Numbered from the stretch's first letter, positions 9,453-23,785 are shown. The stretch: DNA of 64,000 nucleotides from Rhabditoides inermis (GCA_963966185.1 CAWZYM010000360.1:153501-217500), one strand, 5' to 3'. Numbers and translations are program-made. The notes: generated from the letters alone by a model not told the origin.

Positions 9453-12400
9453 ATGAATTTACGTGAAAAGTTTGAGTATCAATGGATCTTCAAAGAGCGA
9501 GAAACTAACTTCTACAAGGAAGGTTTTCTCCACATGAACGAACTGAGAAAGTAGGTTTCGAATTAATTTCAAAAAAATTTCGTTTTCAGGAAACGAGAAC
9601 ACTGCGACATCATTCTTGTTGCCGTTGGAGGAAATGGAGATCAACGAGTTGAGGTTGCTTTTTACTTGTTTGTTTAGTTTTGTAATGAATATTAAGATCT
9701 TTGCCCACAAATTCGTTCTCGCCGTATCGTCTCCTTACTTCACTCCCTTGTTCGGAAGTGGAATGATGGAGTCGAATGCAGAGAAAATCGAAATCAAGAT
9801 TGATCCGGAGACACTGGAAACATTTGTCAACTTTATGTACACTGCTCAGTTGACAATCGGTAACTGTTTACTAGCGAGAATTTGATGAACTGTGTTTCAG
9901 ACGAGGACAAGGTGCAAGAAATGATCGAAGCTGCTAACTACTTCCAATTCGATGACCTCGCGAAACAGTGTGGAGAGTGAGTTTTGTTTAAATGTATTAT
10001 ATTTCATCTTCCATGGAACCAAAATTATTTCAGTTATCTGATTGGATCGGTGGATACTGATTGCTGTCTGCAACTACGCGAGTTTGCACTTCGGTACAAT
10101 CTCGCGAATCCCGAAAAAGCCGCTCTGGATCACGTCATCGGAAATTTCAGGTACGTACATTAATAGGCTACTTTCGAAAATCTTTTCTTTTACAGTCAAA
10201 TATTCACTACCGACTTTACAAAAATGTCGGAAGAAACGCTCACACTCGCCATTTCGTGTATGTTTCGCGCTTGGCTGAACAATCTATAAGCAAACATTAC
10301 AGCGGATAAACTTCGGGTTTTTAATGAAGAAGTCGTCTTCCAGAAAACCATAGCTTGGGTGCGCGCAGAAGAAAGAAGAAAAGAAGTTCTGCCAAGGTGA
10401 ATGACTATCATTTTATGCGTTCTCAATATCAAGTTCAGGCTGCTCAAACACATCCGCTTCTCTCACATGAAACCTGACTACATACTGGAAACAGTCGCAG
10501 AGGACCCAACTATTGATGCTGATTCGCAATGCAGGAAGATTATACGAGATGTGATAGTAAGCGTAAACCGGATTAACGGTCTGAAAAAAACATTTTTTTT
10601 AAGAAACTGATTGTCAAACACACCGACTCTTTTAAAAACGATAACAAAAAACGCCTTCACTATCATGCTTCTGCCTGTTATTCCTTCCCTGTGAGCGGCT
10701 CACAATGGTTGCCCGCGCCATCTCTCAACGAAAACATGTGAGTTACTCAACTGACACGGGCAGCTTGCGCACTCGTCTTGGCGGATTCTTATGAAAACTT
10801 GGTCATATACACAGTTTTTCATGTTGATTCCGAATATGAACATAACTTTTCCTAAATGATTGTTTGAAACCAATTTGGACAGCCACCGAATAGACTACCC
10901 ACGAAAATGACCTATCGACAACAGCAGCTTTGCCGAATGGATAGTGAGTTGGAAAGTTGAAAATGACAGTCAAAATGACAGGTGCGGTATCGATGCAATG
11001 CCGCTATGCAAAACTTTTTGCCGGTTCTTTTTGGCGGCGTAAGTCGCCCTGTCGTCTCTCGATAATTATGCAAATCTGAAATTGGTTATCTGGAAAGCTG
11101 GCTAGCGCTGATTGGTGCACGTAATGAGCGAACAGTGATGTAGAGAGTGTTGTCGTCCTTCTTTTCACTCGCAATGCCAGCGATGTCTCCGTCGGCAGGG
11201 CTGGTTTGTTCCGTCGGCAGAGTTCCGCCGGCAGGGCAGGGCAGGGAGGGAAAGTTGTTATTATTCCATCTCGCAAAAAGTTTTGCCGCATAGCGGCTAT
11301 GCATCGATACCGCACCTGTCATTTTGACTGTCATTTTCAATTTTCTAACTCACGCTGCTGTTGTTGGCAGGTCATTTTCATGGGTAGTCTATTCGGTGGC
11401 TGTCCAAATTGGTTTCAAACAACCATTTAAGAAAAGTTATGCTCATATTCGGAATCAGCATGAAAAACTGTGTATATGACCATGTTTTCATAACAATCCG
11501 CCAAGACAAGTGCGCAAGCTGCCCGTGTGAACATGATTTCAGTAATCACAAGTACACAAATTTTCAGAAAATGGCACGCGGCAGCCGTTGTTTACAAGAA
11601 GATCTTCTGTATTGGCGGAAATAATGGAACGGAAGACTTGAAAACAGTACAGTTCCTCGATCCGATTACCGGTAATCTTTGATTTTTATTCAATGTGCAT
11701 TTCGTTTTCAGGAAAATGGCAGTTTGTTTGCTCTCTACCTGTTGCTCTAGGCGGACAGGGATTGACGTCAGTTGGAGATTCTCTGTATGCTGTCGGTGGA
11801 ACCGCAAACGGAATGCCGACGAAGTGAGTAATTGTTAAATTGTTTTTGCTTAATGTGTATCGAAACGAAACAACAATACCAAGAGTCGTGCATGTCTACG
11901 ATGTCAATACTGATACGTGGAGAAAGGGAGCATCGACGCTTGAGGACAGGTATATTGTTATTGTTATCATCAAATACCACTTTTCAAATGTCCAGGTGGG
12001 AATCAGTAGCGTCCTGGAATGACGTCCTTTACGCGGCGGGTGCAGCGGATCACAACGAAAAAAACGCGACTGCAGAAATGTGGGACCCGCGCACTGGTTA
12101 GTTTTACAAAATAAAATAAAATACATATTTTCTAAACGTTTCTCATACCAGATGCCTGGCAGCAGCTGCCTCCGATGCTGACTGAGAGATGTCGACCGCA
12201 ACTAGTTGCAGTGAATGGGAAAATATTTGCCATTGGAGACAATATCGGAGACGTGAACACGGTGAGGTCTGATTCATTTCAACAATACTTATGATACTTC
12301 GCAGATGGAATTCTTTGACATTCGAGCTGGCAAATGGTGTTCACACGAGGCTCTTCTTCCTGAAGAATCACTGTGAGCAGTTAACACATGTACTTGAATG

Positions 12401-12762
12401 ATGTAACTTTTTAAAGGGGTTACCGAGTGACAGTGTGCAATGATGACATTGTTTTGAGTAATGGAAAGAAGAAAGGAAGATGGGAGTTCATCAACCAACT
12501 GAAAGTGAGTGTAAATTGTGACACTGAAGATATCCAAAACTCATCAAGATCCTACGCAACGATTCCTGGATAGACGGTCCAGATGTTCTCGGAAACCGTT
12601 GCAGCCATGCACTCTGTGCACTCGATGGGGTGCGTTGAAGACGTACTCTGATCGTTGCATTATTGACTATTGCAGACACTGTTCTCCCTGGGAGGCGTGT
12701 GTGGGATAAACGAGATTACGGACACGGTGCACTGCATCGCACTCAATATCGACAAGTTTTGA
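9453..12762 (+). CDS. BTB-BACK-Kelch protein, copy B (complete, 580 aa)
   Basis: This is a complete KLHL-type gene, inferred to be a Cullin-3 adaptor. Exons are 9453-9550, 9590-9653, 9697-9859, 9901-9976, 10034-10150, 10196-10257, 10303-10396, then the copy A exons shifted by 10016-10018 to TGA 12760-12762. They total 1743 nt and phases match. BTB occupies about residues 30-130 (HCDIILVAVGG, FAHKFVLAVSSPYF), BACK about 135-265, and Kelch blades about 300-580. The ATG directly follows TTTTTCAG, which fits a trans-splice acceptor. The third exon uses an AAG acceptor (ATATTAAG). The length is normal for KLHL proteins. The downstream GIY-YIG gene and small ORFs are co-duplicated. A transposon sits in intron 10740-11567. 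The gene appears functional. Confidence 0.88.
10756..11528. mobile_element. Foldback DNA element in Kelch copy B intron
   Basis: This is the orthologous insertion to the one at 738-1510, with the same inverted arms. The GC-rich centre differs slightly: copy B reads CAGGGCTGG where copy A has CAGAGG. Confidence 0.75.
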
Positions 12763-13792
12763 ACCAAAGTCTTTGTATTTATGTACTGAACACGTGTATA
12801 TTGAACACGTGTATATTTGCTCCTAAATTCTACTACAAATGAATACATTTCATATTTTGATAATATTTGTTTTATGCATGTTTGTTTATATTTGTGAATT
12901 GCTTTCGCGGCGCGTCACGTTTACTATTTCCAACCAAGCTGCAAAAGGGTTCGCGTAATCCTAATCTTAATATATAGAAAACGGCCTGTCCGTCCGTCCG
13001 TCCATCCGTCCGTCAGAAAAAAAGAAGAACTTGTTTACTTTGAAATTATCGCGCCTCGAAAAAACTATTCAGAATTCATGCGCTCAGAACAGATACCAGC
13101 TGGCACCAAGTGTGATGGGAGAAGGAGAACTGACAGAAGGTAAGCGCGCGCCGGCGACGAGCGATCGAATGCATCCGATACTCTTCCTCTGCCTCGCATC
13201 GATAACAGAAAGACGGTATATTGAATGAAGAAGAACGGATAGAAAATGACTTCAATTACCAAACACTAAACAAAAGAAGTATCAACTAACAGGTTGAAAT
13301 TATCAAAAGTAACATTAAGGTGAGATTATATCTCATATAAATGATATGCCTTCCCTCCCAAGTTATCACTTATGGGAGAGGTTGGCTCCTCCAAGGGTAA
13401 AGAAAGAATGATAGATCTAACGAGTTCTTAGAGGTAATCCCGTTCTTGTTCATTCTGTAGGCAACGTGTCGTTTTTCGACTATCCAGGTCTGCCGATTTG
13501 TATATCTAATCTGTGTCTCCTTTATGAATTTTATATTGAAAATATTGAGAAATATGGCGCCTGCTTATCAGTTTGGTTTATAATGTCCCCATGACTGTAT
13601 ACACAGCACACAGCCTTCATATCAAAATCTACATTGGTGATAGTAGTTTCATATTGGCCCGAAAAGCACTATGCCTCGCAGTGCTTTTTGGCCTACAGTT
13701 TTTTTCGCCTCGGTTTCATTTTCCAATTCGATGGTGATCGACATTCGTTGTCCAGCAACCCTGATCTTGTCCAATTAATCTATTTGTTGCAG

Positions 13793-14471
13793 AGCATGGC
13801 CGTTTGCTATTGCGGAGGCGATGGCAACTGTACTGGAGTTTGCAAGATGCGCAATGTCATCTACTGCCTCACGTAGGCTTTCTAGTAGTGTTGTTTTTCA
13901 TTCATGGATAACCTCACCCCAGCTGTTGATGTATGGCGTATCGGCCGTGGATCAATCGGAAATCTTATTCTAGATAGGAGTTTCGAAATATGGGGATAGA
14001 GTCGAGCTTACTTAGCGCACAACTTTGCCCTTGATTGCCTGTGGTGTTCTAGCACTTTACACTCACCTATGTCCAAACTCTGTTTTCGCTCTCTCACTCT
14101 CACAAACCGCAATACAGTAACAGCTGAAGTGACAAGTTGCGACTATACTAATGATTTCCATTTTAAGGTGCTTACAATGTGGCGCCAAGTACGTCGGGAA
14201 GACGAAACAAGAGTTACGGGTCCGCATTTCTCAGCATCGTCGATCACGGCAGAAGAAAGACGGCAAGTCGGCAATTTCTCTGCATCAGGTGAGGGCGAGG
14301 TTTGAGTGAGGTCGTTTCGGACGGGGCGCGATCGGCTTCACAAAATGACGTCATCACTCGCAGTGCACCCTCGGATTCGACGTTGCCCTACTGGAAAAGA
14401 TCGAACGTGGCAGTGCGATGGACCTCGGAATTGCCGAAGGGCGGTGGATTACGGTACTTCAGTTTACCTAG
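13793..14471 (+). CDS. GIY-YIG nuclease domain, three exons, copy B
   Basis: Exons are 13793-13872, 14168-14288 and 14364-14471. The frame, splice sites and stop of copy A are all kept. Substitutions include CLQC for CIQC at the zinc-like Cys pair and CHQ for CHR at the second exon end. The segment upstream of exon 2 (about 13970-14100) carries several indels relative to copy A, whereas the exons carry none. That favours constraint, although the duplication is young. Function and element origin are as for copy A. Confidence 0.6.
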
Positions 14472-14727
14472 GAGAAGTTAGGCAATGACTACTGTACACC
14501 CTCTTTTCGCGTATGTAAATGAAAGCAATTTTTAACTATATGTTCTTAATGAACTTTGATAGAATGGTAGACTCCACAGTAAAAAAAACTATCGAAGCTG
14601 ATTTCGGTTGCAACAAATCTATTGTACTCAGTTCCAGCTCGCAAGTGCAAATGCACAGGTACATTTTAGACCGTTTTCCCAAGGAAAGATGAAAAAATGT
14701 ACTTATATGTCGTTTGCACTTGTGATC
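14040..14727 (+). other. Copy B region, hairpin and AT-rich spacer
   Basis: This equals 4026-4710 of copy A. The stem-loop of copy A recurs at about 14639-14727. Outside the GIY-YIG exons nothing coding is seen. Confidence 0.4.
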
Positions 14728-14895
14728 TATACATCATTTTAACCTTATTGTTAACATTCTCTAATATCAGTTTCTTTTTCCCGTTCAAGCGCCTTTACAA
14801 CAGAAAAAAAGCCCTACCGGAGCCATTGATTGTCGCGAATAACCAGAAAACGAAGACTTCCACAATGTTCTAAACTGTTAATACTAATCACGAAA

Positions 14896-15269
14896 ATGGT
14901 GTTATCGAAACACGATTTGGATAAAGAGTTTCAGAAACTGTCACCTTCTCTGAACAGAAGAAATGAGACTGAGGACCAGCTTTTGGCCGATGTGATCGAC
15001 GATCCTTCGATTCTGGATGATGACAACGAGGTTTTCGAGATAAACAGTAAGAATGTGAGTGGACCCGAAATGCTCATCCTGTCATCTGTGCCCCCGTATC
15101 CACCAATCTCCATGCAAGCACGTATATCTTGTGTGACGGAGAGAGAGTATCTCTGTCTGTCGCATCTCACTCTGTGAGGGAGATGCTTATCCGACTCTAG
15201 TATGCTCACCCCTTTGCAGCCAACGGCACGACTGGACATCTACCGTACCGGGTGGACAGGGAATTGAAA
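14896..15269 (+). CDS. Small acidic protein, two exons, copy B
   Basis: Exon 1 is 14896-15054 and begins MVLSKHDLDKEFQKLSPS. It ends at a GTGAGT donor after EINSKN. Exon 2 from about 15220 reads PTARLDIYRTGWTGN and a stop. Relative to copy A the changes are in-frame or synonymous. The intron lacks the expanded GA tract of copy A. Function is not recognised. Confidence 0.4.
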
Positions 15270-15443
15270 GCCCGGCGAGCGTCTCGTCGTCTGCCGCTCT
15301 CTCGTCTCTCCACTTTTTTCCCGTCCGTTACGAACATTACCTTTCAATTTTTTGAATTGTTTTAATACTGTTTACGGTAGTTGTAATGTGTTTTCTTTTA
15401 TTTTATGACATAAATAATTGGTTTTATTGCAATTGACTTTGAG

Positions 15444-15560
15444 ATGAGTGCTGACCCGTTAGACCACTCCCACTTCCCGAAACGAGCGAAAACATCTCAG
15501 GAGATGCGAAAAAAGAACGAGGGCAAAACGTTCAGCAACTCGAAGTTGGAGAGGAGTTGA
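15444..15560 (+). CDS. Small ORF of 38 aa, copy B
   Basis: The frame begins MSADPLDHSHFPKRAKTSQE and ends SKLERS, TGA. It is aligned to 5878-6003 with only in-frame length changes (one codon and two codons lost). Function is unknown. Confidence 0.35.
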   Translation: MSADPLDHSHFPKRAKTSQEMRKKNEGKTFSNSKLERS

Positions 15561-16309
15561 AACAGGAAAAAAACATGAACTGATTAATAATACAGCTGGA
15601 AGAAAATTCATGTGGGAATGGAATCATGAGCATCTGAACACAACATATTTATCACTCGGGAAACAAGCCCGAAAAACGGAATATCATGTGGCAGAACATG
15701 AAGAAGACAACTGCCTGGCATCCCCTGTGCAGCATCGATACATTCCGCCCCTCTCACCACACCACCCACCTACAGTAACCCGACACATACCTACCTATAA
15801 TCTGTAGACCGCTCTCGCTACCCAAGTCCCGATCCAGTTTCGAGCAGGATTGTTCCAATCAGGCGCCGTATGCCACACAAAACAAGTGAGGGTAAATCAT
15901 ATGTACAATACATCTTCAAATAAAACAACAGACGCATTTTCACAGAGTGGGACGACGACTGGGAGATGTGCAGCAGCGACTTACGCTGTAATCAGGAGTT
16001 GCTCTGAGAAACACGTCTGGTCGAAGACAAACTCACCTCGGAGGAGCTGGTCTGCCTGCTGGACGAGGGTAGATCGCTCTGCGACTCACAGCGGATGACG
16101 AGAGCGATATCGAAGGGGTGATCTACTGTCAGAGAGGTCCCGATCTGGTGGACAAGTTCGACGTGAGTGACGGAGAAGTCGAAGAGCAGCAAGCGGGGCG
16201 GCAGCAGAAGCAGCACGCCTCGGGCTGCTGTAAAGGCGAGATTACATACCCTCACAGTAATCAACCCATGTTAAAGGAACGTACCACTTCAAGGTACGCA
16301 AAATGATTG

Positions 16310-17303
16310 AAAGGCACAGTGGCGCTTAGTATTGACTTTGGAACATTGCTTGAGCCATATATACACGGAACAGCGAAAGAACGGCGTTTCCGCGTTACCT
16401 ACACGCTTACCATCATGTGCACGTGCAAAGATTGGTAAGGCGAATTCGAAAAGCCGAAATGCTTATCCAAAAGTTGAGCTCTGTGCGCATCACGTCGATA
16501 TTGTAATGTTTATCGTTATCGACTAGGATAGGTATACACGGGAGCAATAAATAACGAAGATGTAATTGCAACAATGTACAGTACATACATGCTACCGTAA
16601 TATTTGGGTGGATAGATGCTGCTGCCGTGGGAGACAGACCGCAGTAGAGTGACCGCACTTGCACCCCCCGATGCCTACCCCGGCACCGCCCCCAGAGTGG
16701 AGTGGATACCACATAAATTGGTGTAGGGACCCCAATCAATAATTGTGATTTCAAAATTTCCTAACCACATTATCATTATAATCTGACTTTAGTTATGAAG
16801 TTTCGAAATATATATGAATGTTCTATGTTTACTCTATACGCTATACGCGCACCACAATTCCGCGCCAAACGCGCGCACCGGAGCGCGCGCTCTCAACAGG
16901 GCAATGTGACCGAGAGGGCGGCGAGATCAGAGAGAATGATGACGTCATCGACCACATTTACTAATTTTTTGGCTATTAGCACAGTATCTTCAGCCGCAAA
17001 CAAAGTATGCCTGAAATCAGCTAACCGAATGCTATCTAACTGCATAGGTTGAAACCCTGAAGATACAGTGCTTTGCAAATTTGCATATTAGAACATTAGA
17101 ACACAGGATTCCGCTTGGGTCACACAAATGTTCATTGGGGTCTCTAAAATTGGTGTTGTGGTAACGCTCACGTTTCACGGACCAATATACGCTGGTTCGA
17201 TTGCCGCTACGTGCAATCAGTTTTGCCAAGTTTTCAGTAGTGAGTTTCGATCAACGTTGGCCTTCAGTAGTGAGTTCTCAGTAGTGAGTTTCGATCAACG
17301 TTT
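16310..17303 (+). mobile_element. TIR element with tRNA-like module, block 1 (interrupted)
   Basis: It begins AAAGGCACAGTGGCGCTTAG and is closely repeated at 17457. It is split by a 422-bp insertion at 16725-17146. The right part contains GTTGTGGTAACGCTC and CTGGTTCGATTGCC, which resemble tRNA A and B boxes. The right inverted end has been lost; a short AGTAGTGAGTT duplication lies near 17230-17295. Confidence 0.6.
16725..17146. mobile_element. Insertion with 10-bp target duplication
   Basis: AAATTGGTGT flanks both sides (16715-16724 and 17147-17156). The tandem partner at about 17850 shows the empty site with a single copy. The ends are weakly inverted: AGGGACCCCAAT against TAGAGACCCCAAT. 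A 9-10 bp duplication is typical of Mutator-like elements. It is non-coding and contains CpG-rich sequence near 16855-16930. Confidence 0.7.
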
Positions 17304-17456
17304 AAGAAAAACATGCGAAAAGTTTTCAGCTGAAAAGATCAGCTGTTCTCCCTACAACTTTTTACAATTTTGCGACCTACGTATTATACAATTATACTAT
17401 TTCACTATTTCATTATACAATTATACTATTCCACTTCAAGGTACGCAAAATGATTG

Positions 17457-17975
17457 AAAGGCACAGTGGCGCTTAGTATTGACTTTGGAACATTGCTTGA
17501 GCCATATATACACGGAACAGCGAAAAAACGGCGTTTCCGCGTTACCTACACGCTTACCATCATGTGCACGTGCAAAGATTGGTAAGACGAATTCGAACTT
17601 CGCGCCGAAATGCTTATCCAAAAGTTGAGCTCTGTGCGCATGTCGACATTGTAATGTTTATCGTAATCGACTAGGATAGGTATACACGGGAGCAATAAAT
17701 AACGAAGATGTAATTGCAACAATGTACTACCGTAATATTTGGGTGGATAGATGCTGCTGCCGTGGGAGACAGACCGCAGTAGAGTGACCGCATTTGCGCC
17801 CCCGATGCCTACCCCGGCACCGCCCCCAGAGTGGAGTGGCTACCACATAAATTGGTGTTGTGGTAACGCTCACGTTTCACGGACCAAGATACGCTGGTTC
17901 GATTGCCGCTACGTGCAATCAGTTTTGCCAAGTTCTCAGTAGTGAGTTTCGATCAACGTTGGCCCCTGTGCCTTT
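17457..17975 (+). mobile_element. TIR element with tRNA-like module, block 2 (intact)
   Basis: The left end AAAGGCACAGTGGCGC mirrors the right end GGCCCCTGTGCCTTT. The internal tRNA-like stretch lies at about 17853-17920. It is uninterrupted, unlike block 1, and is followed by about 90 bp that are also repeated after block 1 (TTAAGAAAAACATGCG onward). The surrounding region is therefore a tandem duplication. Confidence 0.65.
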
Positions 17976-18133
17976 AAGAAAAACATGCGAAAAGTTTTCA
18001 GCTGAAAAGATCAGCTATTTTCCCTACAACTTTTTACAATTTTGCGACCTACGTATTATACATACTATTTCCCAGGGTTTGTCCGGTGCATTTGTGAATA
18101 TGAACATTTCGTAAACCCGGTTTTCTTTTTCAG

Positions 18134-18820
18134 ACTCAGTTGGCTTTCATTGACGGAAGTAGTTGAGCATGCGCATACTATATTTGGAATGCTCAATTTC
18201 ATAGCTGCCGCAGCCATCTTCTTGTATGTCTATCAATATTCGAAACGCGAGAGAGAGAGATAGAGAGAGAGAGAGAGCCGTTGTTAGCTGTGTGTAAGTG
18301 CCCGAGCCGCGCGCGATTTCCAATCTACGTGTTTTGATGTTACAACTTCAACCCGCTCACCGAGTCAACAGCTAATTATTTCACAATGTTTTTGTAAAAG
18401 GGTAAAAACGACTCGATAGCATCAGTTAATTAATTCATAAAATGTTTTTGTGAAAGAAAAAAAAAACTACTCTCATCAAAGACATTTGTATTCACTTTCA
18501 CCTATTAATTTTTACAGCAAAATCAGTAACATAAAACCTTGTCATGTTAATGAGTGGCTGATTGCGTCTTTGCTGACCATCACATGGAATATTACGCAGT
18601 TCTCACAGTATCCCTATCTCCACTCTGCAATTCTAACCACTTTTTTTATGAATTTATGCAATCAAGGTAACTTTATTTTATGATATTCTGATATAGAAGC
18701 GTTTAGTATATATTCATCCGTTTATCATACTTTCAGGTCGCTTATGACTTTTCTATATTCAATTCGAACGAGGATCATCATTTTGTGGGATTCGCTATCG
18801 ATAAAGATGTTTTAGAATGA
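18134..18820 (+). pseudogene. PGAP2/Frag1-like multi-pass membrane protein fragment
   Basis: A first segment from 18134, behind a TTTTTCAG acceptor, encodes EVVEHAHTIFGMLNFIAAAA and a further hydrophobic run. A second exon (about 18519-18666) encodes NEWLIASLLTITWNITQF and YLHSAILTTFFMN. A third (18737-18820) encodes VAYDFSIFNSNEDHH and ends TGA. An H near one helix, then a helix ending in YDF, recalls the Frag1/DRAM/Sfk1 family and especially PGAP2, a Golgi GPI-remodelling protein. The second and third exons do not match in phase and no N-terminal exons are seen. It is therefore either a decayed fragment or I have mis-set a junction. Confidence 0.35.
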
Positions 18821-19123
18821 TGTTTTTCAACATGGCGGAAGGTTTGGATGATTTTCATTTGAAACGGACACAATCGAATACTTTCAGTGACATCCTATTT
18901 TTTAACCGATAAAGAACCGATTCTCACAGAAATTCAAATCCATGCGATTCGAGAACTCGCTGTTCTAGATAATTTCCATATAATTTACATTCCGAGCACA
19001 TCACTTTGAGTTTTGTGAACTAAGACTGCCACCGAATTCTGAAAAAAACGAACAAGAATGAATCAATTGTTTCTTGTTTGATACATATAATACTTTGAAA
19101 AGAGGTGGCCATATTGATGTGCT
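18821..19123. other. Intergenic, nothing recognised
   Basis: AT-rich sequence with no open frame, repeat or splice-flanked exon that I can support. Confidence 0.4.
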
Positions 19124-20013
19124 TATAGTGAGTCCCCCGTTTTCGCGGTCCGCCGAAACGAAAAGTGGAATACGAGATGTGACAGTCCCGACTGATAAAT
19201 TGAGATACCAGACGCGTTTCGCTAGTTCATTTTTCACTTTCTAGACCGGTTAGCGGTGAGAACGAGATCAAATTGCATACGTAATGTAGGGAAATGAACT
19301 GTGCCACCAGCGCAGCAACTACCGTAACCGCGTCATATTTTGAAAAGTAATCTAAATGTGATTGAATTGCGATAGATTGTTCCCAATTTGAGTACCAATA
19401 GCCTCAGGCAAAAACGAGGTACGTTACGTCTTCGTAGTTTAGATTTATACTCATTGAAGTCGTGATCGATATCTGATCGATAAACGGAAAAAACTCCTCA
19501 GCAGATGAATATTTTTTTTACAGTTTTTGGATGGTAGCTTCTTAAACCCGTTTTCTGGAACTCTACGTACGAAAATTTAGAAAATCTAGTCTGGTATTCA
19601 TAATAATTAGCAAAATATGAAATTGGGTAAAATGAAAATCCATATAAACCGTTTTCTAGTGAAAAAACTCAACATGTATAATCATGGATTCTTCATCCCA
19701 TTAGAGTATTCTGATTCTGTATCAAAGTTGAGCTACCAACTCGCAGTTATCCCCCATTCTATGCACAAATTTGGAAATAACTCGTTTCGTATTAAATAAA
19801 ATTTCACAAAACTTCATGAGCGTATACTTGATAGGCATACAAACAAACCTACGTAGCAAAATTTGAAGATTTTTCATTCATGGTCAATATATTCGACAAA
19901 ACCGGCAATCGCCCCTTGGAATAGAGATCATTTCTATAATCGACCGATTGTCTGGTTTGTGTCTGCGTCAATTCTCGTAATTAGCGGACCGCGAAAACGG
20001 GGGACCGACTATA
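19124..20013. mobile_element. Pogo/Tigger-like non-autonomous element
   Basis: The ends are inverted over about 30 bp with two mismatches; the shared core is GTCCCCCGTTTTCGCGGTCC. They are flanked by TATA, consistent with a TA target. The 890-bp interior has no transposase-like frame. The class assignment rests only on the end motif. Confidence 0.5.
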
Positions 20014-20600
20014 TGTATCGAATAGGGCTCACACTTGCATTGTTTCTTTTTTGCTCACAAAATAACTTTCCCGAATCCCCCTCCCCCCTCCCGCTACCTG
20101 CCCTGCGATAACGGTGAACACACCCTTTTGTAAACAAATTGTACAATTTTGTAGTTTGTTCCCATAATACATATGTTCTCTTTAGAAGGCACATTACAAT
20201 GAAAAAACAAGTGAATTAAGAATGAAAAAAAATCAAAACATAAAATGTTGTGTTGTTTGTTTACACAAATGTTTACACGGGGGATTATCCGCGGAACGCC
20301 CAAAAGAGAAAAGTTCTCAGGGGCAACGCAACGCAGCCGCGACGCACGCGATTAGCGAACATGTAAACGAGGCTTTTCGGCCAATGGTCGCAAGACTGAC
20401 GTGTAATATCCGTCTACAGGCCGCAGCGCGCGCGACAAAAGCGCGACGCCCCGAGAAAAATTGTCACAAGAAATAGGGAACTCAAAAAGCCGTGGGTTAC
20501 GCTGAGTTTGTTGTCTTCGTGATGCAAACTATTTTGTTAACAAATTTATCAATAATTCAAACACAACGAACGAATCAATGGATCTCATGATCAGTCAGCG
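20014..20600. other. Intergenic with GC-rich block
   Basis: AT-rich flanks surround a CpG-rich stretch at 20280-20460. An open frame crosses it, but codon use and the absence of splice context give no support for a gene. It could be a regulatory region of the minus-strand gene that ends at 20601. Confidence 0.3.
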
Positions 20601-22540
<1,940 letters not shown>

Positions 22541-22962
22541 TTTTGTTGGACGCAATAATTGGAATTCGTATCGCAACGAAATCAAATGTCATTTAAACAC
22601 AAAAACAATCGTCGACGGACAAAGGGGGATTTTCGTAATTGAGTGATAAAAGTGATTTGCTTGTTCGGAAACTCGTTAGACTCGCGAGGAACAAGAAATT
22701 GAAACGAAATGAAATAATGGAACGAAAATGAATGAGTGAAATGAGAGAAGGTGAATTGATGTTAGTAGTTGAAAATCGAATCGAATCATGTTCACTGCTC
22801 ATCTCTTTGTCCTTCCTCCTTCTGCCTTCTCATTCCCCGACCGTCATTTCTTCGCAATGGCACGCCTCGCGTGGCGGTCAGTCCATTTCCCCCTTCCCTT
22901 CTCTCTTTCCCGGTCTATCCGTCGTTCTGTTCCCGTCTGTTATCGATTACTCAGTTCTCCAT
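22541..22962. other. Leader of prominin-type copy 1
   Basis: Pyrimidine-rich sequence at 22790-22962 is shared with 36750-36924 and, from CATTCCCCGACCG onward, with 47099-47230. It is probably 5' UTR or promoter of the prominin-PTP-kinase paralogues. No separate gene is seen. Confidence 0.4.
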
Positions 22963-23172
22963 GTGATTTCTTCTGCCCCTTCCAGGCTGTTGTTGCTTCT
23001 CCTCATGTGTCCATCTCTTCTCGAAGCCGTTCCCAAAGCCACATTCATCAAGCGACTGTCGAAAAAGAGTGAGTAGCGTGAAGTTGTGAAGGCGTCTGAG
23101 CGTTGTGATTTCGCGCTAATTTGAACATTTGATAATCACACGATTCTGATATACACCACTGTTTTATCAAAC

Positions 23173-23213
23173 CAATCGATATCTATCGATTACCGATCGA
23201 TATCAATCGATAA
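23173..23213. promoter_or_regulatory. ATCGAT cluster in intron 1, copy 1
   Basis: Several overlapping ATCGAT and TATCGAT motifs. The same cluster occurs in intron 1 of copies 2 and 3. Confidence 0.4.
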
Positions 23214-23785
23214 TCCATCTTTTCTTTGTCCATATTGAGTGATTTTAGTGCTGCGGTGTATAACAAAGTGGCTATCGCTTTCTTTGATGTGAACCCTCGA
23301 TTCTCGAAAACAGAGCGTCCTTCGTTCACCGGCCGGCACAACCGATTCTCACAAAATGGCGATCAAACAAATGGACTTTGTCTCGCTGGGGCGAGTAGTT
23401 TTTAGTCAATTGTTTTGTCAAAATACAAACGAGCAGATGGAATTAGATAGGGCGCGCCAGCGCCCTCTCGTTTGTACTGCATGTCCCCGCGCGCTAGAAT
23501 GCTCAAAAACGACATTGCATTTACATCTCTATTCGATAGAGTTATAGAAAGTTGTATTGAGTTGGATTGAATTTGAAGCGAGTTACGGAAAGTCCGCATT
23601 CGAGTGCGGATTGTGATTGGTGTCGGTCGCTCGGGCGGGCGTCGGACAATCGCTTTCGCCCCGCCCCCTTTGTTTGTGAGTGAGAGAGAGAGGCGAATAG
23701 CGGGTGCGCGTCGGTATCCTCGCACCGAATCGCGAACGTGTATGAAAATGTAATTTTGTGAAACAAAACTTAAGAAATGACAGAT

